A stretch of 64,000 nucleotides of DNA from Eutreptiella sp. 'Long Island Sound 2002'. Taxonomy: Eukaryota > Euglenozoa > Euglenophyceae > Eutreptiales > Eutreptiaceae. Positions 1 through 11,486 of this stretch are shown one piece after another. The translations under genes were made by a program, and so were the position numbers. The notes beneath the pieces are model-generated. The model made no database searches. It saw only the letters and a program-made list of their open reading frames with translations, and was not told where the DNA came from. Numbering within the stretch: the stretch's first letter is position 1; each line of letters begins with the position of its first letter. Where the stretch lies: NCBI GenBank assembly GCA_964036045.1, contig OZ038393.1:45996429-46060428 (forward strand), in the 5' to 3' direction.

Positions 1-1552
1 TGGAGGGTGACGCCTGAGGGCGAAGAACACGCCACAGAGCCTACAGCCCCGTGGGCCAATGAAGAGGAGAACACCTCTTTGTCGGGGAACATTAATCCCC
101 TCACGAAAAATATTTTCACTTCCCCTGGGAAACCTTCGTACACGCCCTCTCATCCTACGGATACGAGTACAGTCTCTCCAGTGAAGGTTGCACCAAGTGC
201 AAGTGGAGGTGCACCGCGAACCATGGCTCCCCCTGCTTACAACCCGTACCAAATGACTATGGTGCAAAATAGTTACACCAAAGCGGGGGAGGATAGTGAT
301 ATGCCTAGAACGCAATTGAATGGGCAGCTAGAGTGCTACGACGACTGGGTGGAGAAGCTTCAACAATGGTTTGGGGGGGTGTGATCCCTTGTACCGAAAG
401 GCCAACGAGGCAAAAATGATTTTGACTACCTTGCCCCCATGGCTAAAGGCGATCATCAACGCCCGCGTTGCCGAGGCCAACAACCACACACGCACGGCCC
501 CCACCCTCAAAGAGTTGTGGGTCTTTTTGGAACAAGGTTTCCACTAGTATGACCCCTCAAGGGCTGATGAAAGGTGGCGAGCCCTCACCCCCAGGGTGGT
601 CAAAGGGCAAGTGACCGTCATCGACCTTGAACATTTCTATGCTCGTTGGCAACGTTTGTTGCCTCTGAGCAATGAGACTCGTCCCCACGTGATCCGGGAG
701 CAGCTCCTAAGCAAGCTCCCGTGGATCAAGGAGAAGGTCGTCAAGCAAGAGGCTAAGAATAACCCAGACAGCTCTGTGGTGGATTTTAGTGGCCCTGACC
801 CTTCGCCGGGTCGCGCTGCATTGGAAGAAGAACTCAGGAAATATAGCGCTCAAGCTTGCACTACGGTTCCTGAGATTGTTTCCTATTCGGGGCCAGGGGT
901 GATAGTTGACTGCAAAGCCCCGGCTCTCCAGGAGTGGATCTTGAAACTCAACAACACACCTCACACACGCGGCTACACTATGAAAGTGGAGCAACGTAGG
1001 CCTTGTTTGAAGCCTGCGGAAATCTACGCCCTTGCCCATAAAAGCGTATCGGAGAGGGAAGCCCTCGAACGCCTCAATTAAGAAGACAAGACGACAGTGA
1101 CGTACACTCATCGCCCTTCTGACAAAAAAATCGCGGTGAATGCGGTTAATGCGGAGGCTACGGCGGACCCTAACACCTCTGAACCTGCTGACACCTCCGT
1201 GAACGCCGTGGGTCACCCTAAACCTCCGGCGAAGAAACCCGTCGACCCCGGGGCTAAACCGCCACCTACCTTTGCGGTTCCGTGTTCCAAACATTGGAAA
1301 ACACGTAAACAAACGGAGATGGACATGTCTTGGATTGATTGGGGTGCCACCAATACCACCCTTTGAACGTGTAAGCCTAATTCTCCGTGCAATGACACTC
1401 ATTGGAACATTGCGGGTAATTCTCAAGGTGGTAAGCCTAAGGGTGGCGATAAGGGTGGCGGTGGCGATAAGGGTGGTGGTGGTTATAAGGGTGGCGGCGG
1501 CAAGGGCGATAAAGGAGGCAAGGGAGCGCCGAAGGGGCGCGGACATTGGTAG
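1..1552 (+). pseudogene. E1 gag remnant
   Basis: This is the capsid/nucleocapsid part of E1. Pieces are open at 7-384, 596-1081 and 1097-1366. A capsid-like segment near 330-370 (CYDDWVEKLQQWF) matches the position of the Y-D/N-G-N-P capsid segment of E2 and E4. The frame breaks at a run of seven G (363-369), where removing one G restores the downstream reading. Further stops are a TAG near 547, TAA at 1079-1081 and TGA near 1364. The last part (about 1420-1549) encodes a Gly/Lys-rich nucleocapsid-like tail with repeated GGGGDK/GGGGYK units and ends at TAG 1550-1552, in frame with protease. No clear CCHC knuckle is visible. Confidence 0.75.
1550..1552 (+). promoter_or_regulatory. E1 in-frame UAG at the gag-protease junction
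   Basis: The Gly-rich gag tail ends in TAG followed by GAGTGCCC. The same frame stays open downstream into protease (the DFG motif at 1733-1741). E2, E3 and E4 have the same arrangement, so this is a candidate readthrough stop rather than random decay. The readthrough role is an inference. Confidence 0.5.
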
Positions 1553-2190
1553 GAGTGCCCAGAGGCGCCCCCTTCAAAAGAAGAAACCCTCGGGCACACC
1601 TGTGACACTACTGTGGCTCTCGTTCCATCGAGAGTCATGAAGGGGCATATAGTGACTAGTGAGATTCAAACCGAACTTTGTGTTCAGGTTGTTTTGCCCA
1701 ATGAAGAATTCAAAGCCCTCTGTGTTTTGGTGGATTTTGGGTGCCAAGCGGTCGCTTTGGCCAACCCCAATGTTTTTGGAGACCAACTCTCCGAAAAATA
1801 TGAATCCCCCAAACAGAGGCGCCTACTCCAAGCCGATAATGAGGAGCCTTTGGCGGGGGGGGCGAGCAAATAGACGTCAAAATTCAATTTACGGGGGTTG
1901 TGGATGGTAGTGTTTCACTTCCTCGTGTTGCCCAGTATGGCGTGTCCCCGTACCTTGTCCCCAATTTACCTTGGGATATGGTTTGGGGGCACCCATGCAG
2001 TTACGAACATTGTGTGAGCCATTTTGCCCGTTTCAATTGTTTGTACTCTCACCATCCAGTGCACTCCGTTTTTGGATTGATGACTTCCGTGAGGCTCCAC
2101 GAACCAGCAAACAATTTTTGGTGAAACCCATTCATGGTAAGGTGTCACGTCAGTCCGTGTGGGGCCTAACTGTTCCAGTCATTTAGGGCG
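1553..2190 (+). pseudogene. E1 aspartic protease (retropepsin) remnant, DFG active site
   Basis: Retropepsins release the mature proteins from the Gag-Pol polyprotein, and each monomer supplies an Asp in a D-T/S-G motif. Here the motif reads V-D-F-G at 1733-1741, so the middle Thr/Ser is Phe. The frame breaks at a run of eight G (1855-1862); after it, the protease C-terminal motif WDMVWGHP (about 1972-1995) lies in another frame. It corresponds to YDLYLGHPWL in E4. A non-standard catalytic triplet plus a frameshift makes an active enzyme very unlikely. Confidence 0.75.
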
Positions 2191-2392
2191 GTCACTCCTA
2201 CACACCCTGCCCCGGCCATTGTGGTTACGCCCCCTGGTGGCGAACCGCCTAACCGTGTTGAGGCCGAGAAGCACATATCCTATGCCTTGACCGCTTCCTC
2301 CGTGGCCCCCGTACAGGATCGGGCTTGTGCTCGTCGAATTTGCTCCCGAAGCCCTTGCCCGTGATGTTTCATCCACACGGCGTGAGGGGTCC

Positions 2393-2818
2393 ATGTGGAC
2401 CCAGTCTGACTATGGCCTCACGCCATATTGGGCCGCACATGTCAAAAAACAATTTGGCAAAAGGCCTGACGTAGACGCCTTCAATAGGGTCCTGGGTATG
2501 GCCCAGGCTACCTGTTGGGCTTCGCCGCTTGAAGATTTCTTTTCCACTCTCACAGACCCCTCCAAATTGTATTGGATGTGCCCTCCCAATCATCGGTTTT
2601 CTGATTGTGCTCGGAAAATTTGGCAAGGAAAACTACGAGCCATCGTCGTAGGGCCAAAGTGGACAGAAAGGGAGTGGTGGAAACCCCTTATGCAAATTAC
2701 TTTGCAAGGGTACCACCTTCCTGGGCCGGAGACTAAAGCCTGTCTCTATCAAAACGACCGCCTCCTGCCCCTTCCTCAACGGGGTTGGTCCACGGTGGCG
2801 CTATACGTGGACGGTGGT
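2393..2818 (+). pseudogene. E1 Dam-like methyltransferase-type domain, catalytic motif degraded
   Basis: The domain lies between protease and reverse transcriptase in a frame open from 2327 to 3451. It begins with a W-T-x4-G-L-T-P segment, has V-D-A-F at about residues 49-52 of that frame, then Y-W-M-C-P-P-N where an N-P-P-F/Y motif is expected (2579-2590), then a hydrophobic strand AIVVGPKW, and closes with PLPQRGW and VDGG (to 2818). The same landmarks occur in E2, E3 and E4. The pattern resembles phage and DIRS-element N6-adenine methyltransferase (Dam, PF05869-like) domains. Loss of N-P-P-F argues against activity in this copy. The family assignment comes from motif reading only. Confidence 0.6.
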
Positions 2819-4205
2819 ACTGCGGAGGAAAATTTGGCGGCCACTAAATGTCATGTGGCCTCCGTTTTCGCACCGGCCGTCTCTAACCCCAACACGGACG
2901 GCGAGCCGGGCATGACCTCAGAGGAAGAGTCGGAGGATGAAAGGGTGCCTAACCATTTGGTTTCGGTGCGCACCCTCACGTATCAGGCGACCCATAAAAA
3001 ACTCCTCGCACCCGTTACTCTTGATCCTACTTCCGCAGATTTGGAGGCACAAGAATGCGTGCGTTCACGCATTGCGAAAATTGAACGAGAGTTATTGGGT
3101 GGGAGGGCCACTACCGTTAAGCGTTACCGAAAAACTAAAGGCGCCACACGATTGTTGGCTGCTTCTCGTGTGGGTGGCGTTGTCACCACCCAAGAGCCTA
3201 TTGTGTCTCCGGAGGTGGAGCTCATGAGGAGGCGCATCCTCGCGGACTATGAGCGGGATGTTTTTACTGGGGAGGTTCGTCTCCGTCTGGGCCAGGAACA
3301 CCCTAAGGTCCGTGGTACGAAGCGGTTGGGGTTTGCTAAACTTGACCTATACCCGAACGCCAGACCCAAGTCCGTGAAACCTATACGGTTGGTGGGGGAG
3401 CGTGCCGCGGCAGAGCAAGAAATATTGGAGGACTTTTTGGCTCGTGGCTGACTTGAGCCGTGCCCTGCCTCCGAATGGGCGTCCAACTGTTTCGTTGTGC
3501 CCAAGAAAGAGGAAGGAAAATGGCGCCTTGTGGTGGACTACCGCCAACTTCATGAGGCTACCTTGCCCGACGCACACCCCCTCCCCCTCATCGAAAGCAC
3601 GTTGGAAAATCAATCCAAACACAAGATTTTCACTATTGTGGACTTGAGTAAAGGGTTCCATCAAATTTCCCTTCACCCTGAGTCCCAGGCTAAGACCGCC
3701 ATGAATTTGACGGGTAAGGGATACCAATGGCGTGTTATGCCTATGCGTATCAAGAACGGGCCCGCTATTTTTCAACAGGTCATGGACCATGTTTTGCAGG
3801 GTTTGGATTGTGCGGACGTATATATTGATGATATTATTATTGGTTCCTCCGGTGCGACGGAGGAGGAGCTATTGGCTAACCACGACCGCGACGTGCGTGC
3901 CGTGTTGGATAGGCCACGAAAAGAGGAGTTGGTTGCTTCGGTTAGCAAAACCGATTTCTTCGTTCGTTCGGTTGAGTTTTGTGGCCATGTGTTGGAAATC
4001 GCACACGTCGGCCGGCGCCAGGGAACATGTTGGCGCTTGAGCGTTGGGACAAATCAGATAATGCTCAGGAGCTCCAGGGGTTCTTGGGGCTGGCCAACTA
4101 TTATTCGGGCTATGTCCAAAACTACGCCTCCATAGCTACTCCTTTGATTGAGATGTTGAAGAATTTGCCTAGGCATAAGAATCGCAAAAAAGATAGGCCC
4201 ATCAT
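2819..4205 (+). pseudogene. E1 reverse transcriptase remnant
   Basis: RNA- and DNA-dependent DNA polymerase of the element. The thumb-side entry (VKPIRLVGERAAAEQ), then EWASNCFVVPKK, LVVDYRQL, the motif A stretch FTIVDLSKGFHQ, MPMRIKNGPAIFQ and the catalytic Y-I-D-D (3821-3832) are all present. TGA at 3449-3451 replaces the Trp of the conserved G-W-L-E-P segment (GWLEP in E2), so it is a TGG to TGA change. The frame shifts near 4000 after EFCGHVL, and the connection segment FLGLANYYSGYV continues in another frame to about 4220. Catalytic residues survive although the gene is broken. Confidence 0.85.
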
Positions 4206-4213
4206 GGAATGCT

Positions 4214-4770
4214 TTGGCTAACGAGGCCTTTTTGGAACTCAAGCGTGCTATTACGGATATTGTTCCCCCCCAACTAGCCGATTGGGATAGGGACTTTGTC
4301 CTCACCCCAGACGCTAGTAATTGGGCGGTGGGGCGGCCCTACAGCAGGAAGGTCCCGATGGTGCCCTACGCCCCCTTGCCTTTTTCTCCCGCAAATTGTC
4401 AGGCAGCCAATTGAGTTGGAACCCTTTGCAGAAAGAATGCTACGCCAAAGTGGCGGCGCTTTTAAAATGGCATGGTTGGGTGGGGAACAAGCGCGTGGAG
4501 GTCCGTACGGACCACCGGAGCCATGAAAATTGGGCTACGGAGGACCTCGAAACCGTGGGGGGTCCCTCTCCATGCCAAGCACGTTGGCATGAGTTGTTCT
4601 CTAAATTTGACCTCCATGTGGTTTACACTCCGGGGCCAGTGAACCCCGTGGGTGAATTCTTGTCCTGTTGGCCTTACCCTGCTAACCCGGCGTTTGCCGA
4701 TGTGTCCATACATGGGACAGCCCAAGCGGCTCGGGATGTGCGGGTCATGATGGCGGCCTCTTGGATTTAG
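4214..4770 (+). pseudogene. E1 RNase H remnant
   Basis: RNase H removes the RNA strand of the cDNA hybrid. The start of the fold (FVLTPDASNWAVG) is in the frame open at 4214-4414, and the rest is in the frame open at 4321-4770, so a frameshift lies close to 4330. Downstream landmarks are FFSRKLSG, KECYAKVAALLKW, RTDHRSHENW and FDLHVVYTPG. The usual V-A-D-x-L-S-R end motif is degraded to P-V-G-E-F-L-S-C, replacing the final catalytic Asp with Glu. The copy is not functional. Confidence 0.8.
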
Positions 4771-6411
4771 GGCTGTTGTGGCGCCCGTTGTTACTAGGTC
4801 TAAAGCGGCGCCTCGGGCTTGAGGGGCGCCCGCTTGTGATCCACCCCCTCTGGCCTCGCCTCCAGTGGGGGGGGGGGACGAAGCAAAAGAGAAAGCTTCG
4901 GAGACTGGAGCCAATTGTCAACATGAAAAAATCTTGGAAGTCCCACAAGAAGGCAACTCCTATACATGGGGAGGATGCTCCCAATGTTTTTGAGATAAAT
5001 TGGGCTAAATACTACCCAAATTGTCAACGCTACAAACAAATGTGGCAAGATGCCTTGAATGGGAGCTTCCAAGATGGAGTGAGGTTGTAGGATAACAAGC
5101 TCGTCCGTAATGGATGGTGGTGTGTTCCTACGCCGCTAGTGCATCATTTGGTAGCGGAATACCATGATGCACTTCACTCAACTACCTCCAGTGTCGAAGA
5201 ACACTGGAAGGAAATTAACCATGGCGTGGAAGGTAAGGGTTTGTACAAAGCAGTGGAACTGCAATGTCAAACGTGTCCCTAATGTGCCATTCACACACAT
5301 GACACCAAGCGCAAACAAGGGTACATGACCCCTATGCCTATACCTATGGAGCCCATGGATTCCATAGCGCTTGATGTATTTCACTACCCTTCCACCTCCC
5401 ATGATGGAGAGGTGTATGACCGAATGCTCCTATGTGTATGCCGGCATGAGGACAAGGATGAGGGGCTAACGGGGAGATGAGCGGCCCATTGGGTAATGGA
5501 GCGCTGGGTGGATAGGTTCGGAGCCCCTCGTGAAATATGCTCCGACCATGGGCCACAATTTGTGAGCCAATATTTCCAAACCCTCTGTTCTAAGATTGGT
5601 GCCCGCTCGACTATGTGTCTCGCGGGTAGGCACCAATGTAATCGCAAAGCCGAAAATACTGGCAAGCAGCTAAGGCGTGCTGTTGCTAAAGCCCTTACCT
5701 GGAGGAAAGGCAATGATTGGGTACAGGTTTTGCCCGCCGTTGTACGAGCGTGGCATGAGATTACAGGTCCTTCAGGTTATACACCTAACGAGATTGTGTT
5801 TGGTAAACACAACCCTATCAAGGGGCCTCCTCTTGCTGAGCCTAAGGGGGTGGCCCAAGACGCCGCTCACTACTTCCAACGGCGTGAGGAGCTTATTGCT
5901 CTTGCTCGGAGGGCTATGATTCAAGTGCAAGAGACAATGGCTCATAGATACAATAAGAGTAGGAGGATGTCCCCCCATTTCTCAAAAGGGGACCGCGTAT
6001 GGGTCCGTCGCCAACGCAGCAATCTTGGCGATAAGACTTGTCCCTGTTGGGATGGGCCCTATGAGGTTGTGGCCAAGAAGGGGAACGACCTCTATGTTAT
6101 TCAAGTGGACCAACAGAGGTTAGTTGACGTCCACGTTGGTTGTTTAATGAAAACGGTCAAGTCCCCTCGCTCCCCGGTGCCTCTACATTACACGGAGGAG
6201 GTTGCTAGAGTGCGCTCCCAGTTTGAGGAGGACACCTATAATGTCAAATAAATATTAAGTCACCGTACTTACCGCAAGAGACTTCTCTTCAAGGTGCGGT
6301 GGGAGGGTTATACCAAAGATTGGGATACCGAGGAACCTGTTGAAACTTTCTTACCGTCCTACAACAAAGTTTGGAGAGATTACTTGCAGAAACAGAATCT
6401 CACCAAAACCG
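4771..6411 (+). pseudogene. E1 integrase with chromodomain tail, decayed
   Basis: Integrase inserts the cDNA. A damaged HHCC zinc domain lies at about 5120-5290 (histidines around VHHLVAEYH, cysteines in CQTCP followed by a TAA near 5278). The core carries D (5373-5375), D (5544-5546, CSDHGPQF) and E (5652-5654), with 35 residues between the last two as in the canonical D,D35E core. The frame 5496-6251 is open and ends with the GPY motif (WDGPYEVV). Past TAA 6249-6251 the same frame encodes a chromodomain remnant (FKVRWEGYTKDWDTEEP), where the usual W-E-P is E-E-P. Stops also occur near 5088 and 5478. Confidence 0.85.
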
Positions 6412-7557
6412 TTGACATCCTTGCCCACCTTGGTGGACCGCTCTCATGAGCGTGCCACGAAAAGAAAACCCTAACCAATATGGATATTTTATTGTTTGGG
6501 GAAGGGAGGAGAGAGCGAGAAGCGGTGGGAGACAGGAAAGAAGATGTGCATGCACGGCGCGCTCCTCGGTTACGAAAATCCCCACCGGAGCAGGGCGGTG
6601 GGTACCGCAGATTTACCCCACCGTCTACCTCTCTCACCGCTAAAGGCTTGAGAGTCCTTGGGGTGGGGTGGCGTGGCATATAGCCTGGGGCGGAAGTGGG
6701 ACGTGTTCTTTCGGGGGTCTTAATGCCATTCAAACCCCTATCCTTGGGTCTTACTGGAGCACTCCTACCACCATCAGGACTACTGCCGCAAGTCCTGCCC
6801 ACGATGACGCCCCCCGTCAAGGGTGCTAACAACTTGGGAAGCACTTCCCGAAGACTCTAGCGGGTTGTGCGCATGGTGGTGTTTGCAAGGTTTCGGAGTG
6901 CCGCCCCGTACCGAAACCACGACCCCACAACCGTCCCTGACCCGTGACCCAAGCCAACAAGCTAAATCATTTGCCCAAAATGGCGAAGGCTTGAAAACTT
7001 CTTTGGGTTGGCGGGTACAACTCATTTTTTCCGTTTGTGTTGGGCGTGATGGTCTTCCACCGATTTGCCCTTGTGCACACGAGGGTAGGTATACAAGGTA
7101 CGAAGTACTCGTGTGGCTCACATTACGTGGAAAAAATTTCGTGGCGTGCAAAATTGCCACTACATACGGCGAAGACTTAAGCCTAGAGGGGGGGGTTGTC
7201 CTCTACAATACAAGTATTCTAATATAAATTGCAAAGGGTGCCTTTGCCCCGTCACTCTATGAGTGGGTGGGGTCTTCAAAGGAAAAGAGTGGCGCCGCGG
7301 ACTTGGGCTGTCTCCGCCGCCTGGGTATTTGTCCTCGGTCGCTCTGCGTGCCCGAGTAGGGAGTGGGTACCCTCCATTGCCATTGCATGGCGCCGCATGC
7401 TGGCTGGGTGTGCTCTTCATGTCCTTGATGAATTTCGCGGGGGAATTCCTGCCTGCAACGAGAGGGAACAAACATTATGATGAAAAGGGCGAGTGTGCAC
7501 ATGCATATGTTTATGAGAGAATATGTATATTAATGTTTTGTCTAGAGTTCCCCAGGA

Positions 7558-7682
7558 GTGGACTTGGATTTCCACAACACCCGAGGGGTCCTCTATCCCA
7601 ACACCCAACCAAACGGGTCGGGATATGGGCGTGGCATTTTTGTTTATAGAGACCCGTGCGTGGACTTGGATTCCCACAACAC
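7558..7682 (+). repeat. Imperfect 23-bp direct repeat, 102 bp apart
   Basis: GTGGACTTGGATTTCCAC at 7558 recurs at 7660 as GTGGACTTGGATTCCCAC, in both cases followed by AACAC. No function is evident. Confidence 0.7.
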
Positions 7683-9136
7683 ACACGAGTCTCTTCTTTC
7701 CGAGACACACCAAAACCAGCTGTGCCCAAGGCCAATGGTAGCGTGTGTGTGCACATGCCATTAAATTTAGTTACGGGATTATATGGTTGCCTATTACGTT
7801 GGCTATCACCCGCCCCCCGAACAAGCAAGACCTAGGTTGACACCTACTATTGGGGTTTTGTAGCCGTGTACACCAGCCCAAGTTTACACACGGAGGTTTA
7901 AACATGAACCGTCATACACGGTGTAGAGGGTTCGGGGGAGTAAAACTCCTTCGGGGCGTGTCATCGTGCCCCCGGGGAGTAGGGTGGGCTGATACACCAG
8001 CGGGACCGTACGGGCGACCCCCCCAATTTGCAACCTGGAGGTGACCCCGTGCGCTACGGCCCGCCGGTGGCACACCCACCGACAAAAGTAACACGCAAGC
8101 TAACCTAAAGTGTTTATACGCACGCCCCCAAGACACAAACGAACACCAAGCAACAAGGTGGCGTATCTAAACACGTGTTCTATTGTGGATATGCTTACTG
8201 TTTGTTGTGTCTACGTGAGTAGTTTGTGGAAGCTCTTGCACGTGCCGTATGTGTGGAGTGCCCCCATCACGTGCCCCCAGGCCGCCACCGCGAGACCCAC
8301 ACTCTGTGATGCCCTCCGGGCGAGTGTGTGCCCCCGGGCCCTGCCAATGGGTATGCGCGCACAAGTGTGTCTTGTGTTTGTTACCCTGCATCGCTCTATT
8401 ATGTGTATATATGTAGTATGGCTCCTAGGTGAGGGGTTAGTAGTGAGGTCAGATTATATGGTTAAGAGGTTTGTCTATTTAAGTGTGTCTACTCACACCC
8501 TCATCCCATCTCTGTACCTCCTCCTTTACCCTCTAAGTGGTGCATCACGTGTGACACGTATGCTACAATTAAACAGGGACCAGGGCACGACCCTTGGCTG
8601 AGCCGTGCTCATCAACACACCAACCACAGCCGTGGCGTCTCACAATCCCCGATCCACTCACGATCCGACCCCTTTGTTTCTGTTCTTTGGTGTCTGGTCT
8701 GTTTGACAAGTGGGCCTTTGGCTAGGCCTTTTCTCGGTCTTTTACAAGCAAGTAATCAAGCAAGTTTGCATCTTACAAGCAAGAGCTCACTCATTACTAC
8801 AAGCGTTACGGGCAAGCACATCAAGAACATCAAGCACATCAAGCCCTCAAAAACGGTCTAAAGCACGTGGGTGCAAGGTGTGGGCATCGTACGCGTGTTC
8901 TGGTTTGTGCCTAAATGATCGTCGATCATTTACCCTGAGGCCATCGTGACCTCTTTCCTCTACTTAGTGAGCTACCGCGCGTACTGTGGGGCCATCCTGG
9001 CCGTGTTTATTAGTGGACCTAAGCATGCACAAGACAGAGGCAGGCACAAGACGGTGATGCATCGCAAGGCAACAATATGACAAGATCAGGGTGTTCACTG
9101 TTCCAAAGTGTGAAAAAAGGGCTGTGGTGGCTGTAA

Positions 9137-9205
9137 GGACTGTTACCACGGTTGCCCCGCATTGCACTGCGCGACAGGACCGTTAGCCCCCCGTGGTAAC
9201 AGTCC
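9137..9205. repeat. Perfect 15-bp inverted repeat (hairpin)
   Basis: GGACTGTTACCACGG (9137-9151) is the exact reverse complement of 9191-9205. The 39-nt spacer gives a stable stem-loop in DNA or RNA. It could be the end pair of a small inverted-repeat element or an RNA structure in an element tail. No open frame overlaps it convincingly. Confidence 0.75.
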
Positions 9206-9775
9206 CCTGGCCGAAGGCCATCAAGTTTTGTTGTGTCCCTTGTGAATGTTTCCCTGGCCTCTATCTCTTTTATCCCTGGTGCTCCCTTGTGCAGGCACAG
9301 TCCTACATAGCTGTTTGACACTCCCGTCAATTCTCCTGGCAGTTTTTTCAAAAAGTAAAATTTTTGCACTTTCGCGTCGCACCGCTTCGCATGTACCATT
9401 ACCTTCAGTTTTGTTTAAAAGTGTGATTTCACTTTCCCTTTAGTTTTAATCCTTGTAAAAACTACCTGCCCTTACCTGCTGGACCCCACATGCCTTATGC
9501 GACGCGCGGAGACCAGACTCTGCGCGCAACAGCTCGCAATTTCGCCTACTACTTATTGCGGGACCTGCGGGATCCCGTTCGTGAAATTCTGGATTTCGGC
9601 GGTGGTTCGATTCCCACCGATCGGAGCTACTTCAGCGGCCGTGCGGCTGGCTCCGAGATTGCCTGCGTCGGTTCGATTCCCTATGGGAGCAATCTGCTAA
9701 CCTGAGAGTTGCTGCTGTTTGTGACTGCTACGTTCCTCTTGGGCATGTACTTCCTGCCCGTGGCAGTCGTTTTAA

Positions 9776-9791
9776 GTGGGGGGGGTGAAGC
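9776..9791 (+). other. Possible polypurine tract and LTR start
   Basis: A run of eight G (9778-9785) is followed directly by TGAAGC, the same six bases that open the E2 LTRs after their own purine tract. It could mark the 3' LTR start of E1 or of another relative. No second copy is visible, so the call is weak. Confidence 0.3.
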
Positions 9792-10053
9792 AGGTCACAA
9801 CCTCACCCTGGCATTTTACCCCTAAGGGAGCATTATTTGGCCCTATATATGGGATATATGTGGGATAGGGTATATCATATTCCATTTCCTCGTTAGGAAC
9901 ATAGGATGTGGGCTGAATAAGGCAATATTGGATCTTTAGTAGTTACATCAATTAGTAGATGATAGGGTGGATTTCTCATATGTGCATATCAGGTATTTCA
10001 TTGGCTATGTGTACCATATCTGTTGGCAGGATGCTATTCAGTCAACACTATCG

Positions 10054-10845
10054 TTATGTCTTCTGTGCCAAGCAATGTTGCTGCCCATGCCACTGCGACC
10101 TCTGCTCCTGACCACCCGGTCTGGTTTCACCGGCGCATCTTACGGTTCCCGGCGCCTCGGACTCCTCCGCCATGGGTGTGTCGCCCATGTTATCCCGCTT
10201 TGGCTCCGTGTGCCGGGCCACAGGCGCCCTTCTGGCTTTCGTAGGCCTCTCCAACGCCTCAGCGTCATGCTCCAGGCTGCATTCAAAAGGCCGTTCCCGC
10301 CCTTGTGGGCGGTCTGGCCCTCTCCTGCGACTCTGAAGGGAAAGCGGTCGGATAGCCATCGGAATGCCCCTCGGAATCTGCAGCTGACCACAGCCTGACC
10401 GGGCTGGGATCCGTCTCCATCGCCCTGGCTTCCGCCGTGGGTTTTTTCGGGACCCGCGCTTCCGGTAACGCCGGGCCCTGCCGTTGCTGCCCGTCTCCTC
10501 CAACTCCTCTGCAGCGGAGCGGAGATTGCAAGCCTTGCGGCATTGCCTTTCACACATGGAGGCCAGGTCCTCCATGTCTAGCCCATGTCCTACAAGGGCT
10601 TCCCGTCCTGAGCATCTTCGCTCTTCTCGGGCTTTCAAGTCCGGCGTCGACTCCACAGACTCCACGATCTGCACCCGGGGCGTCCTTGGGCAGGGCTCAT
10701 GAGGGCCCAAGTCGCCGGTGCGGCGGTAGGGGGCAGGTAAGCCTCTGCTACCATAAAGAAGGTCCTTATCAGGACCAGCCCCTGCTGTACCCCTTCCACC
10801 ATTTCCTGTCACTCCTATGGTCGTGCTTCTCACCAGGTTCTGCAT
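10054..10845 (-). pseudogene. Minus-strand gag-like fragment related to E2
   Basis: A 263-codon open frame on the minus strand encodes a basic, Arg/Glu-rich protein. It contains C-E-R-x-C-x3-C-N-L-R, which matches the ACERVCGVPCNLR segment of the E2 gag extension at about 15,696-15,735. Following residues are Ala/Glu-rich in both. I read it as the remnant of an older, inverted relative of E2. No protease or polymerase follows it to the left, so it is truncated. Chance similarity is possible because only this short motif is compelling. Confidence 0.4.
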
Positions 10846-11482
10846 GATCTTGCCCTATCCTGCACAATTTCCCACAAAAAAAAGTAAAATATGGCTCCTT
10901 CACACAAGTCCTGATCCCTTGCAATAACCAACACCCAAGTACAATAGCTCAAATCCAAATAATCCACACTGAGGGCTTCCAAGGGTGTTTGAGGTCCCGC
11001 GTTGACACTCAACAACTCCTTTCAACACGCCGGTCGTCTCACGGTGCACACGGAGACACCGGCGTTGGGTATGTACATAGAATTGCACCAATAGAATAAT
11101 GGAAAAGCCCTGAAATTGGCATATGAACACCAATCAAGCAAAATTGGGGGAAGAGGTAAACATACACAGTCACAGCCAGAGACCCTGCATTCCCTGGACT
11201 GAGGACCTTCCCTTGACTCACCAACATATTGTCCCGAACCAAGCCAAATAAGATGACTAAATGCGATGTGCCAAAGGTCACTACACAAACCCCAAAAATG
11301 TATTCACTCCCCAATCTCTAAATCCTACCCCAATAGGGGAGGTGGCTCGTCATGGCCTAGAGTGGCACTCAAGACCATGCCCTACCCTGACATAACCTTG
11401 GTTGGACTTGGATTCGATTGGGCCTCGAGAATTGCCCCATGAAGATGACCTCACAACATAGCAAAATTAGGCAAATCACACC
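10846..11482. other. Non-coding sequence left of E2
   Basis: I see no gene or clear repeat here. If the minus-strand gag-like fragment is real, this is its upstream leader, and it would continue at 28673 on the other side of E2. Confidence 0.4.
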
Positions 11483-11486
11483 ATAG
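11483..11486 (+). repeat. E2 target-site duplication, left copy (ATAG)
   Basis: ATAG directly precedes the left LTR and recurs at 28669-28672 directly after the right LTR. Confidence 0.8.

Larger units (their letters stand above)
1..6411 (+). mobile_element. E1: decayed Ty3/gypsy chromovirus-type retrotransposon, 5' end outside window
   Basis: Fragments of gag, protease, a Dam-like domain, reverse transcriptase, RNase H, integrase and a chromodomain follow each other in the Ty3/gypsy order on the plus strand. The reading frame is broken by many stops and frameshifts, so the copy is dead. The 5' LTR and the start of gag lie left of the window. No 3' LTR can be proved because no second copy is visible; a possible LTR start is at 9786. 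The integrase-after-RNase H order and the terminal chromodomain place it with chromodomain-bearing Ty3/gypsy elements. Confidence 0.9.
6412..9785. other. Non-coding stretch after E1
   Basis: About 3.4 kb without a credible gene. It probably contains the E1 3' untranslated region. A TATA-like TCTATTTAAG lies near 8472, followed by a pyrimidine-rich segment; this could be an LTR promoter, but no repeat partner is visible to prove it. Small open frames here look random. A short direct repeat, a hairpin and a purine tract are listed separately. Confidence 0.5.

Noticed and set aside
707-1546. Minus-strand open frame of 279 codons
   Set aside because: It is the shadow of the E1 gag remnant on the opposite strand and has no motif of its own.
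9604-9690. Two tRNA-like T-arm strings GGTTCGATTCC, 66 bp apart (9604 and 9670)
   Set aside because: Neither can be folded into a tRNA with a paired acceptor and T-stem. An A-box-like string lies before the second, so a SINE relic is possible, but the evidence is too thin.
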